Source: Variimorphobacter saccharofermentans (GTDB lineage: Bacteria > Bacillota > Clostridia > Lachnospirales > Lachnospiraceae). From it: a stretch of 64,000 nucleotides of DNA. Positions within the stretch are counted from its first letter, which is position 1. Each line of letters starts with the position of its first letter. The DNA lies in NCBI RefSeq assembly GCF_014174405.1, contig NZ_JACEGA010000001.1, positions 3,574,501 to 3,638,500 on the forward strand, in the 5' to 3' direction. Shown one piece after another: positions 37,469-46,562 of this stretch. The position numbers and the translations under genes were made by a program. The notes below the pieces were generated by a model, which was not told the origin of the DNA, did not search any database, and was given only the letters and a program-made list of their open reading frames with translations.

Positions 37469-38238
37469 CAATCCTCCTTTTCCTGTTTCTTCGTTTGATC
37501 TACTACAGTCGCTTTATTCACTGCTTTCCCTGATGCAATTTCATCCTTTGCAGTAAAACTATCACGATTCTCAGTACAGATATTCCCGCCGCAATGGGAG
37601 CAATCGCCGCCACAACCTATGTTATTCTTTGCTGTTCCGTTAGTAGCGGAAGGCAGCTTAAGCTTATTCTGTAGCGCAGTTAAGATTGCCAAGGTAAAAA
37701 GAGCACCGGGAGCCAATATGAAAATCGAGATCGGTTCTAAGGATTCCGGTGTAATCCTGAAACCAAAGATTGTTCCAGCACCCAATAACTCACGGAAGGA
37801 TCCGATGATTGTTAATGCAACGGAAAATCCAAGTCCCATTCCAATTCCATCAAATAGAGATAATCCAATAGAGTTCTTCGCCGCATAAGCTTCCGCTCTG
37901 CCTAAAATGATACAGTTAACTACGATAAGCGGAATATAGATTCCTAATAACTCGTTAACAGCCGGAAGATAAGCTTCCAATAACAGCTGCACTATTGTAA
38001 CAAGGGATGCTACGATAACAATGTAAGCAGGAATTCGAACCTTATCCGGTATTGCTTTCCTAAGTGCGGATATTAAAAGGTTAGAAGCAGCTAATACTAC
38101 CGTTGTTGTTAATCCCATATATAAACCGTTATTTCCTGAAGTAGTCACCGCTAAGGTTGGACACATACCTAACATAATGATAAAGGTCGGATTTTCTTTC
38201 ACAATACCATTATAAATACGTTCTACATATTTATTCAT
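37468..38238 (-). CDS. rnfE: Rnf complex subunit RnfE with Cys-rich tail
   Basis: 256 residues from ATG 38238; AGGAGG sits 8 nt upstream and overlaps the alternative GTG 38247. Homologous to RnfA, with six TM helices and TFIIMLGMCPTLAVTTS near the N-terminus. Beyond the normal end it has a cytoplasmic tail with CGGDCSHCGGNIC, a possible extra metal or Fe-S site, then a charged end. Overlaps rnfG by 8 bp. Confidence 0.95.
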   Translation of the reverse strand: MNKYVERIYNGIVKENPTFIIMLGMCPTLAVTTSGNNGLYMGLTTTVVLAASNLLISALRKAIPDKVRIPAYIVIVASLVTIVQLLLEAYLPAVNELLGIYIPLIVVNCIILGRAEAYAAKNSIGLSLFDGIGMGLGFSVALTIIGSFRELLGAGTIFGFRITPESLEPISIFILAPGALFTLAILTALQNKLKLPSATNGTAKNNIGCGGDCSHCGGNICTENRDSFTAKDEIASGKAVNKATVVDQTKKQEKED

Positions 38239-38881
38239 TTTGTCCACCTCCTAGTTCTGCATATGTCTTAACAAAGCTGATGCCTGCATTTACCGCATTT
38301 ACTACCGCATCGGTAGTAATTGTGGCACCACTGAGTGCATCAATCTGGTTCTCAGCAGTAGCACCGGTCTTGGTTCTTTCAAACTGCTCCACTTGTTTTC
38401 CTGTGAATTGAGAGATGAAGTCCGGATCAGAAGCCCTCATGCCCAGACCAGCTGTTTCGTTGAGTGCCAGCATCTGCATTCCTTCGATTGTACCATCCAA
38501 TGAATATCCTATTACGATAGTAATAACATCCTTATAACCCTGTGTGGTTGATACTGTTATATCATAACCAAGGAGTTCTCCATTACTGTTATAGGCTTTA
38601 TTAATTTCATCAATGGTTATCCCTTTATATTTCGCATTCAAGCTTGTCAGGTCCGTATTCGCCGCAAGACTTTCCAGTTCCTCATCTTCTTCAAAGGTCT
38701 CGGCTTCTAAAAATACAGCTTGATTTGCTTTTTGCTTTTTCAGTAATTTCTGTTCCTCAATGGGAGCTTTCGTCACTTCATATATATAGCTTAATGACAA
38801 GCCCGATATTAAGGTGATCAGAAAGAGAGCTAACGCATCTTTCAGTAGTGTTGACTTTTTCTTAATTGCTTTACTTTCCAC
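38231..38881 (-). CDS. rnfG: Rnf complex subunit RnfG (covalent FMN)
   Basis: 216 residues from GTG 38881, chosen because AAAGGAG lies 10 nt upstream and the overlap with rnfD is then only 11 bp; a longer frame from 38929 lacks a ribosome binding site. N-terminal TM (about 15-37), then an extracytoplasmic FMN-binding domain with DALSGATITTDAVV, where the second Thr is the site of flavin attachment. It carries electrons outside the membrane. Confidence 0.94.
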   Translation of the reverse strand: MESKAIKKKSTLLKDALALFLITLISGLSLSYIYEVTKAPIEEQKLLKKQKANQAVFLEAETFEEDEELESLAANTDLTSLNAKYKGITIDEINKAYNSNGELLGYDITVSTTQGYKDVITIVIGYSLDGTIEGMQMLALNETAGLGMRASDPDFISQFTGKQVEQFERTKTGATAENQIDALSGATITTDAVVNAVNAGISFVKTYAELGGGQNE

Positions 38882-39860
38882 TGACAGCACGCTCCTTTCC
38901 AAAGGATTTTTGTCCTGTAACCTTTTCAATCAGCGGAACCAATAAATTACAGAAGATAATCGCATATGATACCCCTTCTGCACTACCGCCCTGCAGTCGG
39001 AATAATCCGGTTAGCAGACCAAGGCAAATACCAAACACAATTTGTCCGACAGGAGTAATTGGACTTGTAACATAATCTGTTGCCATAAAGAAAGCACCCA
39101 GAAGAAGACCTCCACCCAGAATATGACCTAATAAGAAGGTTAGATCGAACTCACCAAATATCAGTACAAATACTGCCAGGGAAATAATATAAGTAAGCGG
39201 TATTCTAAGAGAAATTACCTTTTTAATAACTAGATAAGCAGCGCCGATTATGATTGCCAGTGCACTGGTCTCACCAATGGTACCACCAGTATTTCCGAAG
39301 AACATTTTAGCCAAATCTACAGTCTCACCGGCTTTTAATGCTGCCAAGGGGGTAGCTCCGGACACACCATCCACTGAAAGTGCACCGTTTTTTATAAAAT
39401 CAAACATTCCAGGTGAACTGATTTTTTCGACAGCAAAACTGGTCATTCTTACGGGAAAGCTGATTAGCAGAAATGCACGTGCCGCAAGGGCTGGATTCAT
39501 AAAGTTCTGGCCTAATCCGCCAAATAACATTTTGACAATCAGAATGGCAAACACTCCACCAACAACGGCCATCCATAATGGAAAGCTTGCAGGTAAATTG
39601 TATGCCAGCAATAAACCTGTAACAACTGCGCTATAATCTCCTACGGTAGAAGATTTTTTCATAAATTTGCAGTATAAATATTCTGTTAAAACACACGCTA
39701 ATACCGTAACTACAATTACAGTTAAAGCATTGATACCAAAATAATATACACCGAATACTCCCGCAGGAAGCAATGCAATGGCCACATCCTGCATAATATT
39801 TTTAGTTGTGATCGGGCTCCGTGTATGAGGAGCAGCCGACACATGAAACAAATCGCTCAA
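38871..39860 (-). CDS. rnfD: Rnf complex subunit RnfD (covalent FMN, ion channel)
   Basis: 329 residues, about nine TM helices. SGATPLAAL holds the flavinylated Thr. RnfD is related to NqrB and forms part of the ion path. TTG start at 39860 with AGAGGTG 6 nt upstream. It is 27 bp after rnfC. Confidence 0.95.
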   Translation of the reverse strand: MSDLFHVSAAPHTRSPITTKNIMQDVAIALLPAGVFGVYYFGINALTVIVVTVLACVLTEYLYCKFMKKSSTVGDYSAVVTGLLLAYNLPASFPLWMAVVGGVFAILIVKMLFGGLGQNFMNPALAARAFLLISFPVRMTSFAVEKISSPGMFDFIKNGALSVDGVSGATPLAALKAGETVDLAKMFFGNTGGTIGETSALAIIIGAAYLVIKKVISLRIPLTYIISLAVFVLIFGEFDLTFLLGHILGGGLLLGAFFMATDYVTSPITPVGQIVFGICLGLLTGLFRLQGGSAEGVSYAIIFCNLLVPLIEKVTGQKSFGKERAVSGK

Positions 39861-39887
39861 CGTTTACACCTCTTTCTCATGTTGGAT

Positions 39888-41207
39888 TTACGCCTTCTTT
39901 TTCTTAGCCATAACTACACTTCTCATATGCATAATCGACTGAGATAAGCTTCTCTTTGCCGGGCATACATAGGAACAACACCCACAACCACAGCATTCTA
40001 AACCATCCAACTTTGTAAAGCCTTCTTCGTCAGAACGATTACTTAATGCAGCTAATTGATATGGCATTAATTGCAACGGACATTTCTGTACGCATTTTCC
40101 ACATCGAATGCACGGAGATTCTTCTACTGCCGCCTGGTCGTGTAAAAATGCGGTTATAGCCGAGGTGATCTTAGTTACTGGTACATTCGTAGAATATATG
40201 GCTGTACCCATCATCGGTCCACCAGAAATTATTTTTTCGGGACGCTCTATAAAACCACCAGCAGCCTCAATTAATTCCCCATAATCAATTCCAATGGCAA
40301 CATTAAAATTTTGTGGGGTTTTCACTGCATCACCAGTCACAGTAACAATTCTTCTTATTAATGGAGTGCTTCTCGCCACTGCCATATAGATTGAGATAAC
40401 CGTATCCACATTGTCAACCACACAACCAACATCGGAAGGAAGCTTCTTTGAATTCAGCTTTCGTCCAGTTACCGCATATACTAATTGCCGCTCACCACCC
40501 TGCGGATATTTTGTTTTTAAGGAGCGAACCTCAATCCTTGACTCCTTTGCAGTTAACTCCCGAAGCTTCTGAATCGCATCCGGTTTGTTATCTTCAACGG
40601 CTATAATTCCTTTTGCTTTCTCAAAAAGCTGAAGCATGATCTTTAGTCCACCAATAATAGCCTCAGGCTCTTCAAGCATCATACGATAATCCGATGTCAG
40701 ATAAGGTTCGCATTCTGCACCGTTCACGATAACATAGTCAATTTTACTATCATCCTTCGGGGTCAGCTTAACATGTGTAGGAAATCCTGCTCCACCCAAA
40801 CCTACTATACCTGCTTCTTTTACGATATTTCGAATCTCATCCTTGGTAAGCTTTGTATAATCTCTTTCTTTTCCAAAGCCTTCTATGGTCTGGTATTCAT
40901 TGTCATTTTCAATAACGATTGATTCTACCATGTTCCCTTGGACTGTGAGCCTCTTTTCAATTTCTTTTACTGTTCCGGATACAGAACTAATAATATTAGC
41001 GGAAATAAAACCTCCGGCTTCGGCAATCTTCTGACCAACCAAAACCTTGTCCCCCTTAGCCACAATTGGCTTCGCAGGAGCACCGATATGCTGAACTAAA
41101 GGGAATACCAGATTACCCTTTGGCAAAAGCACTCTAGTGGGTTTGTCTTTCGACAAATTCTTACCATCATAGGTATGAATTCCACCCGGAAACGTTGACT
41201 TACCCAT
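39888..41207 (-). CDS. rnfC: Rnf complex subunit RnfC (NADH side)
   Basis: 439 residues, soluble. Nucleotide-binding GLGGAGFPTHVKL (near residue 135) and NGAECEPYLTSD are typical of RnfC/Nqo1-like proteins. C-terminal ferredoxin motifs CIRCGKCVQKCP and CCGCGCCSYVCP hold two [4Fe-4S] clusters. RnfC reduces NAD+ with electrons passed from ferredoxin, while the complex exports Na+ or H+. First gene of the operon. Two Rex-type operators lie upstream. Confidence 0.97.
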   Translation of the reverse strand: MGKSTFPGGIHTYDGKNLSKDKPTRVLLPKGNLVFPLVQHIGAPAKPIVAKGDKVLVGQKIAEAGGFISANIISSVSGTVKEIEKRLTVQGNMVESIVIENDNEYQTIEGFGKERDYTKLTKDEIRNIVKEAGIVGLGGAGFPTHVKLTPKDDSKIDYVIVNGAECEPYLTSDYRMMLEEPEAIIGGLKIMLQLFEKAKGIIAVEDNKPDAIQKLRELTAKESRIEVRSLKTKYPQGGERQLVYAVTGRKLNSKKLPSDVGCVVDNVDTVISIYMAVARSTPLIRRIVTVTGDAVKTPQNFNVAIGIDYGELIEAAGGFIERPEKIISGGPMMGTAIYSTNVPVTKITSAITAFLHDQAAVEESPCIRCGKCVQKCPLQLMPYQLAALSNRSDEEGFTKLDGLECCGCGCCSYVCPAKRSLSQSIMHMRSVVMAKKKKA

Positions 41208-41293
41208 ATACCATGTCCTTCTTTCTTTTCGTATTATTTATGTTTTCTTGATTAAATAAAAACAAGATTATGCACTTTAAGCGCGCCTTATAA

Positions 41294-41322
41294 ATTATAA
41301 CATAATGTCTTAAAAATTTACA
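41294..41322 (-). promoter_or_regulatory. rnf operon promoter (extended -10)
   Basis: Minus strand TATAAT (41294-41299) with the upstream TGT extension; after 17 nt lies TGTAAA (41317-41322). About 85 bp upstream of rnfC. Confidence 0.6.
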
Positions 41323-41325
41323 CAA

Positions 41326-41363
41326 TTGTTATTTTAATAACATATTTGTTATTTTAATAACAA
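41326..41363. promoter_or_regulatory. Two tandem Rex-type operators
   Basis: TTGTTATTTTAATAACA (41326-41342) and TTGTTATTTTAATAACAA (41346-41363) are near-palindromes matching the Rex consensus TTGTTAANNNNTTAACAA. They start exactly 20 bp apart (two helical turns) and lie just upstream of the -35 box. Rex senses NADH/NAD+. The rest of 41364-41490 shows nothing clear. Confidence 0.7.
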
Positions 41364-41490
41364 TCTTATTATGATTTATTGATAATTAATACTATTTTAG
41401 CATTACCATCTATGATTTTAATAAAGTTCATGAGGGATCTATGATAGAGCAAAAACCGATCCGATCTTTCGATCTTGATTAATCACAACA

Positions 41491-41544
41491 GGAAAAGGGC
41501 GTATGCATACTAACTATTGTTAGATTTACAGCACGCCCTTTTCC
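41491..41544 (-). terminator. spoIIID terminator
   Basis: GGAAAAGGGCGT and ACGCCCTTTTCC form the ends of a hairpin with inner ACTAAC/GTTAG pairing; T4 lies in the stem in the transcribed direction. 20 bp after the stop. Confidence 0.75.
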
Positions 41545-41564
41545 ATCACCTTATAAAACGAAAA

Positions 41565-41834
41565 TTAATAAGCCTGATTGTATCTCGATTTGTGGAGGTA
41601 TTTTTCCTTTGTGGCCAGACCGCCTCTGATATGGCGCTCTGACTTGTTGAGGTCCAAGACTACCCGCGCTTTCTCTGCGAGGGAGGGGTTAATTTGCGCA
41701 AGACGTTCTGTCACGTCTTTATGTACGGTCGATTTCGATATACCGAACTGCTTCGCGGTCTGCCTCACTGTCGCATTATTATCGATGATATAATTAGCGA
41801 TTTCTACCGCCCGTTCCTCTATATAGCCTTTCAT
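41565..41834 (-). CDS. spoIIID: Stage III sporulation protein D
   Basis: 89 residues, the usual length. The helix-turn-helix TVRQTAKQFGISKSTVHKDV and the C-terminal basic segment KSERHIRGGLATKEKYLHK are highly typical. SpoIIID is a mother-cell DNA-binding protein that adjusts the SigmaE regulon. A SigmaE-like -10 (CATACAAT, 41895-41902, minus strand) is upstream, but the -35 is unclear. Shows that the organism belongs to a spore-forming lineage. Confidence 0.97.
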   Translation of the reverse strand: MKGYIEERAVEIANYIIDNNATVRQTAKQFGISKSTVHKDVTERLAQINPSLAEKARVVLDLNKSERHIRGGLATKEKYLHKSRYNQAY

Positions 41835-42122
41835 AGTGTCTGCGCTCTAACCTTCCGGACAGAACGCATTCCCCCTTATTATCGTTGTTGTTACATTGTA
41901 TGCAGGGGAAAGCAACCGTAGTACTTTGAATAACATGCAAGTGTAAAAATTGAATTTGTCTTAATTTCCATTATTGATTAGATGGTTAAAAAGCCTGATT
42001 TATGCAGTGGGATGTAATATTCGTATTAATATTCTTACATCTTTATTAATATCGTTTTCTTTACTTCAGTAATATGCATCTTCTACCGATAATTGTAGTA
42101 TCAGGAAATTGTAGGTGAAAAT

Positions 42123-42716
42123 ATGATATTTAATATTGAGATAAATATTTCAGATGGTAACGGAAAGCTACTACATCGATTTCAAGAGAGTCTGAGTAGT
42201 AGCCATTCTAATGACAATTTTGATATAGAAACCGCCGGGAAAGGCTTCGAGGATTTCTTGAATGAATATATGTCCTTCAGCGGTCGCTTTGTACGTGAGA
42301 AATTGCTTTCCGCAGAAACCTCCTATAACAGGAATGGCCAATGGAACGATTCTGATGAAGAAACCGATGCTCTTACTGTGGATTATGATCATGTGTATGA
42401 AAATAGTCAGTTGGAATATCAGATTAATATTGGAAATAGAAAACTCGCCACGGGTAAAATCCCTTTGATACTTCCGTCACGGACATGGGCTTCGATCCCT
42501 TTCTCCAATGCCACAGAAGATAGCACCGTGCCAGGAGATAAAAACACGCTACAGGAGGAACACACGAATCGTCAAACCCCTATCATAATTAATAACCCGT
42601 TATCATTAACGCGTACCGAAAAATTGAAACACATCATCAGCTTTGCTATGCAGAAAGCCATTGAAAAATACGAATGCAATATTCTTACTGTAAGCGAAGA
42701 AGTAGCCGGATTATAG
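42123..42716 (+). CDS. Protein of unknown function
   Basis: 197 residues, soluble, no signal or TM. Not recognised. It begins MIFNIEINISDGNGKLLHRF and is acidic in its first half (ETAGKGFEDFLNEY; DSDEETDALTVDYDHVYE). It ends with a helical segment SLTRTEKLKHIISFAMQKAIEKY. The ribosome binding site is weak (GTAGGTG). It is convergent with the Trx-GH8 gene, only 6 bp between the stops. Codon use looks normal. Confidence 0.6.
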   Translation: MIFNIEINISDGNGKLLHRFQESLSSSHSNDNFDIETAGKGFEDFLNEYMSFSGRFVREKLLSAETSYNRNGQWNDSDEETDALTVDYDHVYENSQLEYQINIGNRKLATGKIPLILPSRTWASIPFSNATEDSTVPGDKNTLQEEHTNRQTPIIINNPLSLTRTEKLKHIISFAMQKAIEKYECNILTVSEEVAGL

Positions 42717-42732
42717 TTCCTGCTACTTCTTC
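42696..42732. terminator. Bidirectional terminator between convergent genes
   Basis: GAAGAAGTAGC (42696-42706) pairs with GCTACTTCTTC (42722-42732). The stem includes the last codons of both genes and the loop holds both stops. Confidence 0.65.
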
Positions 42733-44351
42733 ACTTCTTCTATCGTAGCGTACATTAACAACGGAATACACTGATCAAAGGAATAGATATCCGATCCATC
42801 CAAATGACTAAACGCTCCGTTCCAGGTTACATTCTTATTGTTTACACGTATAAATTCCATACGTGCAATCGCTTTTGTTTTAAGAGTCTGATTTCCTATG
42901 GTATCACCAATCATTGCGATTAACGCATAGATTGCGGTTGATTCATATTCATATTCATCTACCACTTCTCCGCTTATCGTATATCTGGCTTTCACTCCGT
43001 TCTCATCCAGCGCCTTCTCCAGCCAGTCTACTGTTTCACTTTTTAGTTCTCCAATTCTAGCTAAATGAAGCAGGGTATACATGGTTTCTGCCATATTCAG
43101 ATCATCCGGCATATATTTTTTCTTCCTATAATCATACCAACTATAATAGAAGGGAAACTCATTATTGATATACCCGTTTATTACTATCTGGTATGCATTA
43201 TCATATGCTTTTGAATACTTGGAATTTGCCTGCTTCAACATACTCATGGCTTCAAAATCCGCATAACATAGTGTAAAACGATTTGCCTTCCTTTTTGATT
43301 TAAAATCATAATAATCAACGTATTTATGATTACTTATATTATACCGGATAATGCTTTTCTCCCAACGAGCTAAATCTTCCTCGTACCCTCCCCATAACTG
43401 GTTAGCATAATTTAAGGCTCGATAAATACGAAGATCATCTAATAAAGCATTTACCTTAGCTGGTCCATCCTCTGTCACCATCCAGCTCACAAGGGAATCC
43501 GATATCAGCATATAGTCTGTGACATATTGATAATAGCGTTCAAATAACTCCCGGTTATTCTTTAGAACAGCATATTCCATCATAACACCCTGCGACTCAC
43601 TTAATACATCAAAGCCAGAGGGTGATTCCTTATTCGAATCAAGATAATTCACATGAACCCCGCCCTCCTTCGAGGTTAGTTGTTCCGTAATAAATTTCTC
43701 CGTCTGATAGGAACCGCCATACATCACATATTCTATAAGTGCAGCCATATCTTCGCTTCCGCCGATTAGACCTGGTTTGCATACCTTAAGAACACCCTCT
43801 TCGTTAATTCCGATTAAGGTGGGTACTATTTTAATCCCCAGTTTGTTATAAACTGTTAAGTTCTCATCAAAATAAGTCGGTATCGATATCTTATTGTCAT
43901 TAAGATATTCCAGTGCGTTTTCCCTGGTTTCTTTTTCTCCGTCAAGCTTATTCAAAAGAATAATCTCCACATTTTCATATTTCATAAGAAGCTCGGAATA
44001 TTCCTGAAGGTTCTCCATCTCCTCCTTGCAGTATTTACACCAGCTGGCCCAAAAAAGGATAAGAATATTTTTCCCTTTCCAACTTGATAAGTTTACCTCC
44101 ATACCCGTTTCATCATAGAAAAGCAAATCAGGCATGTGCTCGTTAAGCTGTATTTGATCGGGATAACGGTCTAATTCATCTTCTAATGAATCGGAATCAT
44201 CTTCTATCGTCGGTAGTTGCTCCTGCTTGTTATTTTGTCTGGGTTCACCCTTCCAAAGCAATAGCGGGATACATAATATGAACACCAAAAAGAGGATACC
44301 TATTCCGATAATACATATCTTTTCTGCTTTGCTTAACGATGAAAATTTCAT
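42723..44351 (-). CDS. Membrane-anchored thioredoxin-like domain fused to a GH8-like domain
   Basis: 542 residues: an N-terminal TM (about 11-33), an acidic linker, a TlpA/redoxin domain (about 68-205) with WASWCKYCKEEM (Cys105, Cys108), and a C-terminal alpha-helical domain (about 235-540). That domain resembles GH8 endoglucanases such as BcsZ: LSESQGVMMEYAVL (Glu252 at the place of the catalytic acid), and ALLDDLRIYRAL in place of the DADxDIA motif, keeping the second Asp (306) but not the first. It would act outside the membrane on the polymer made by the operon. Whether the hydrolase is active is open. Last gene of the nine-gene cluster; AAAGGA precedes the ATG. Confidence 0.75.
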   Translation of the reverse strand: MKFSSLSKAEKICIIGIGILFLVFILCIPLLLWKGEPRQNNKQEQLPTIEDDSDSLEDELDRYPDQIQLNEHMPDLLFYDETGMEVNLSSWKGKNILILFWASWCKYCKEEMENLQEYSELLMKYENVEIILLNKLDGEKETRENALEYLNDNKISIPTYFDENLTVYNKLGIKIVPTLIGINEEGVLKVCKPGLIGGSEDMAALIEYVMYGGSYQTEKFITEQLTSKEGGVHVNYLDSNKESPSGFDVLSESQGVMMEYAVLKNNRELFERYYQYVTDYMLISDSLVSWMVTEDGPAKVNALLDDLRIYRALNYANQLWGGYEEDLARWEKSIIRYNISNHKYVDYYDFKSKRKANRFTLCYADFEAMSMLKQANSKYSKAYDNAYQIVINGYINNEFPFYYSWYDYRKKKYMPDDLNMAETMYTLLHLARIGELKSETVDWLEKALDENGVKARYTISGEVVDEYEYESTAIYALIAMIGDTIGNQTLKTKAIARMEFIRVNNKNVTWNGAFSHLDGSDIYSFDQCIPLLMYATIEEVKK

Positions 44352-44495
44352 ACTCTTTCCTTTCTGAATTCCTATAACCTGTTATTAACTATCGTATCCT
44401 ATAGCTTCCGATCTTCTACCTTCTGTATCTTGACCTTCTGATACTCATTCTGCTCCTGACCCTTCTGTTCTTCTGCCCTTGTTTCATCTCTCTGT

Positions 44496-46439
44496 TCATT
44501 TCTTTTTTTGCTTGCTTGTATCTGTTACCTTACTGTTTGTCCCCTGTTCTCTATTCCCTTTATCCTGCAGTCTGTCTTCATAAGCCTTCGTAGCTGTTAT
44601 AATGATATGACCATCTTCAATCGCTTTCAACACATCGATCGTATTAAGAAGAGATTTGCTTTTCTTTTCCTTCTTTGCTTCCTGGTTAACCTGCTTTTTA
44701 ACCTTCTGGTTATACTTCAGTTCTTCCTTCCTAATTGAATTTTGGTCTGTATTCTGCTTCATCTCTTGGTTGTTTTCCATCGTTTTTAATACAGTCTCAG
44801 ACTCTGATCCTACCGGTATACCAACTTCAGGTACTATCTTTTCCAACTTATCTTTCGTTGCCTGTAATTCCTCTATTCGACATTTTGACTTATCAAGATA
44901 GCTTTGTAATAACAATCCCACTCCTGCCGATGCAAGAATTGTAAAATTCTGAAGGAGATAATAGTGGTATCGGTTCTGCATCTCTACCAACATATGAAGT
45001 ACAATTGCTCCAATAAAAAATACAGAAAATATCTGCGTATTATTATCCTTTCGCAAGAGAAAATATACTCCTACTCCGGATAAGAATACAACAAGTAAGT
45101 AATAAACATTATTCATATCGGATAATTGCTCAAAGATCTCTGCTCTTTGTCGAGTAAGTAATCCTTGATTATTCATGGTTACCACATTGGTTGTTGTTGC
45201 ATAATCATCATTCGCCCAAACCAAGAAGAATTTCTTGGCAAGCAGTTCAACCGTACCCATGGGATCTGCCTTAACTGATTCCATCGCGATATCCATGCAT
45301 ATCTGATTTACTTCATCGGCTGATTCTGTTTCATAATAAGTATTATACAATAAATTCATGCTCTTTTCACTATAGCCGCCATCATGTTCTCTATCCAGAC
45401 CTACCATTAGGCTATAGCCCATTGCTCCAGAACTAGCAATATTCTTTTGAATTGCCTGGGATATATTTGCCGTTACAATCTGACCACACAATAAGTATCC
45501 CGCCAGCAAAACTCCGATTCTCATCCAGCCCTTCGACAAAAAAATCTTTGCAAAGGGGAGCTCGTTAATATTTTTTTTATAGACTAATTTATCATTTAAA
45601 AATATGAGGCAAAATGCAATGGCTAATAAAAATACCAGCGACATGGGACGTATTGCGGATGCTAATCCCAATACGATTCCCACCAGAAAGTGAAGAAGAA
45701 TTGGCCATATTGCCCTTGCATTCGTTCCATTGTATTTCTTCATAGTAAATACGAAAAGATAGGCAGCGCCATACAAACAGAAGGTAAATACGGCTTCTGC
45801 TCCATTTATATTGCTGAATATAATCTGAGACGGCCAGAAGCAGGCTAAAATAAGCGCTACAATCCCAGCAGAACTTCCGACTGCCTTTTTCCCAATCCCA
45901 TAGCAAAATAATGCAGTAAGGACAGAAAGCACCGCATTAAAATAAAGGCACACTTCCGGTGTCGTACCGAATACTGCAATCACCCTGGATAGTACATAGG
46001 CATAGCCGATGGTATGTGGAAATAACGCAATATATTCGTTATTGGACTCTGTTAGCAGAGTACCGTTTTTTATCAACCTGGCTACATCATAGTAAAACTT
46101 ATAATCCGATTCCATATCAACAGGATAACTTTTTATAAACTTAATCCTCAGAATTAAACCAATAGTCAAAATCAAGATAACCAATACGGCTTCTATCCAG
46201 GGAGAAGCTTTACGAAACCGTGCGATCCATATCACAAACCGAGGTCTGGTTATCAGATAACAAATCATGTTAATTCCCATAAGCACCACAAAGAAACCTA
46301 TAACAAGTATTATCTGTGTTAAGTAAGGATATTTTCTCTCTTCTGCAAATTGAGTTACTCCAAATATTAATATTAATGCTGTAGCCGCCAGATATAGATA
46401 CCCCGCCAGATTAGTAAACCAGTTCTTTTTCAAATTCAT
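44496..46439 (-). CDS. Polytopic glycosyltransferase (GT39/ArnT-like)
   Basis: 647 residues, about 12 TM helices in the first 510. An extracytoplasmic loop after the third TM region holds FIKSYPVDMESDYKFYYDVA, where acidic residues are typical of GT-C enzymes using polyprenyl-phosphate sugars. The C-terminal 130 residues are cytoplasmic and Lys/Glu/Gln-rich with low complexity. It ends at a run of seven A's followed by TGA; a +1 shift there would open a further 35 similar residues. It would transfer a sugar from a lipid carrier to the polymer or to a wall component. AGAGGT precedes the ATG. Confidence 0.72.
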   Translation of the reverse strand: MNLKKNWFTNLAGYLYLAATALILIFGVTQFAEERKYPYLTQIILVIGFFVVLMGINMICYLITRPRFVIWIARFRKASPWIEAVLVILILTIGLILRIKFIKSYPVDMESDYKFYYDVARLIKNGTLLTESNNEYIALFPHTIGYAYVLSRVIAVFGTTPEVCLYFNAVLSVLTALFCYGIGKKAVGSSAGIVALILACFWPSQIIFSNINGAEAVFTFCLYGAAYLFVFTMKKYNGTNARAIWPILLHFLVGIVLGLASAIRPMSLVFLLAIAFCLIFLNDKLVYKKNINELPFAKIFLSKGWMRIGVLLAGYLLCGQIVTANISQAIQKNIASSGAMGYSLMVGLDREHDGGYSEKSMNLLYNTYYETESADEVNQICMDIAMESVKADPMGTVELLAKKFFLVWANDDYATTTNVVTMNNQGLLTRQRAEIFEQLSDMNNVYYLLVVFLSGVGVYFLLRKDNNTQIFSVFFIGAIVLHMLVEMQNRYHYYLLQNFTILASAGVGLLLQSYLDKSKCRIEELQATKDKLEKIVPEVGIPVGSESETVLKTMENNQEMKQNTDQNSIRKEELKYNQKVKKQVNQEAKKEKKSKSLLNTIDVLKAIEDGHIIITATKAYEDRLQDKGNREQGTNSKVTDTSKQKKK

Positions 46440-46562
46440 AACGTACCTCTAAAAATCTCTCTTCCTATTCTGTCATTTAATACGCTCAGGATATATCATT
46501 ACTCCATCCCTAATCCCACTCATTGCTCATTTTCTCTTATGTATTGTATCTGTTTCTAGTCG

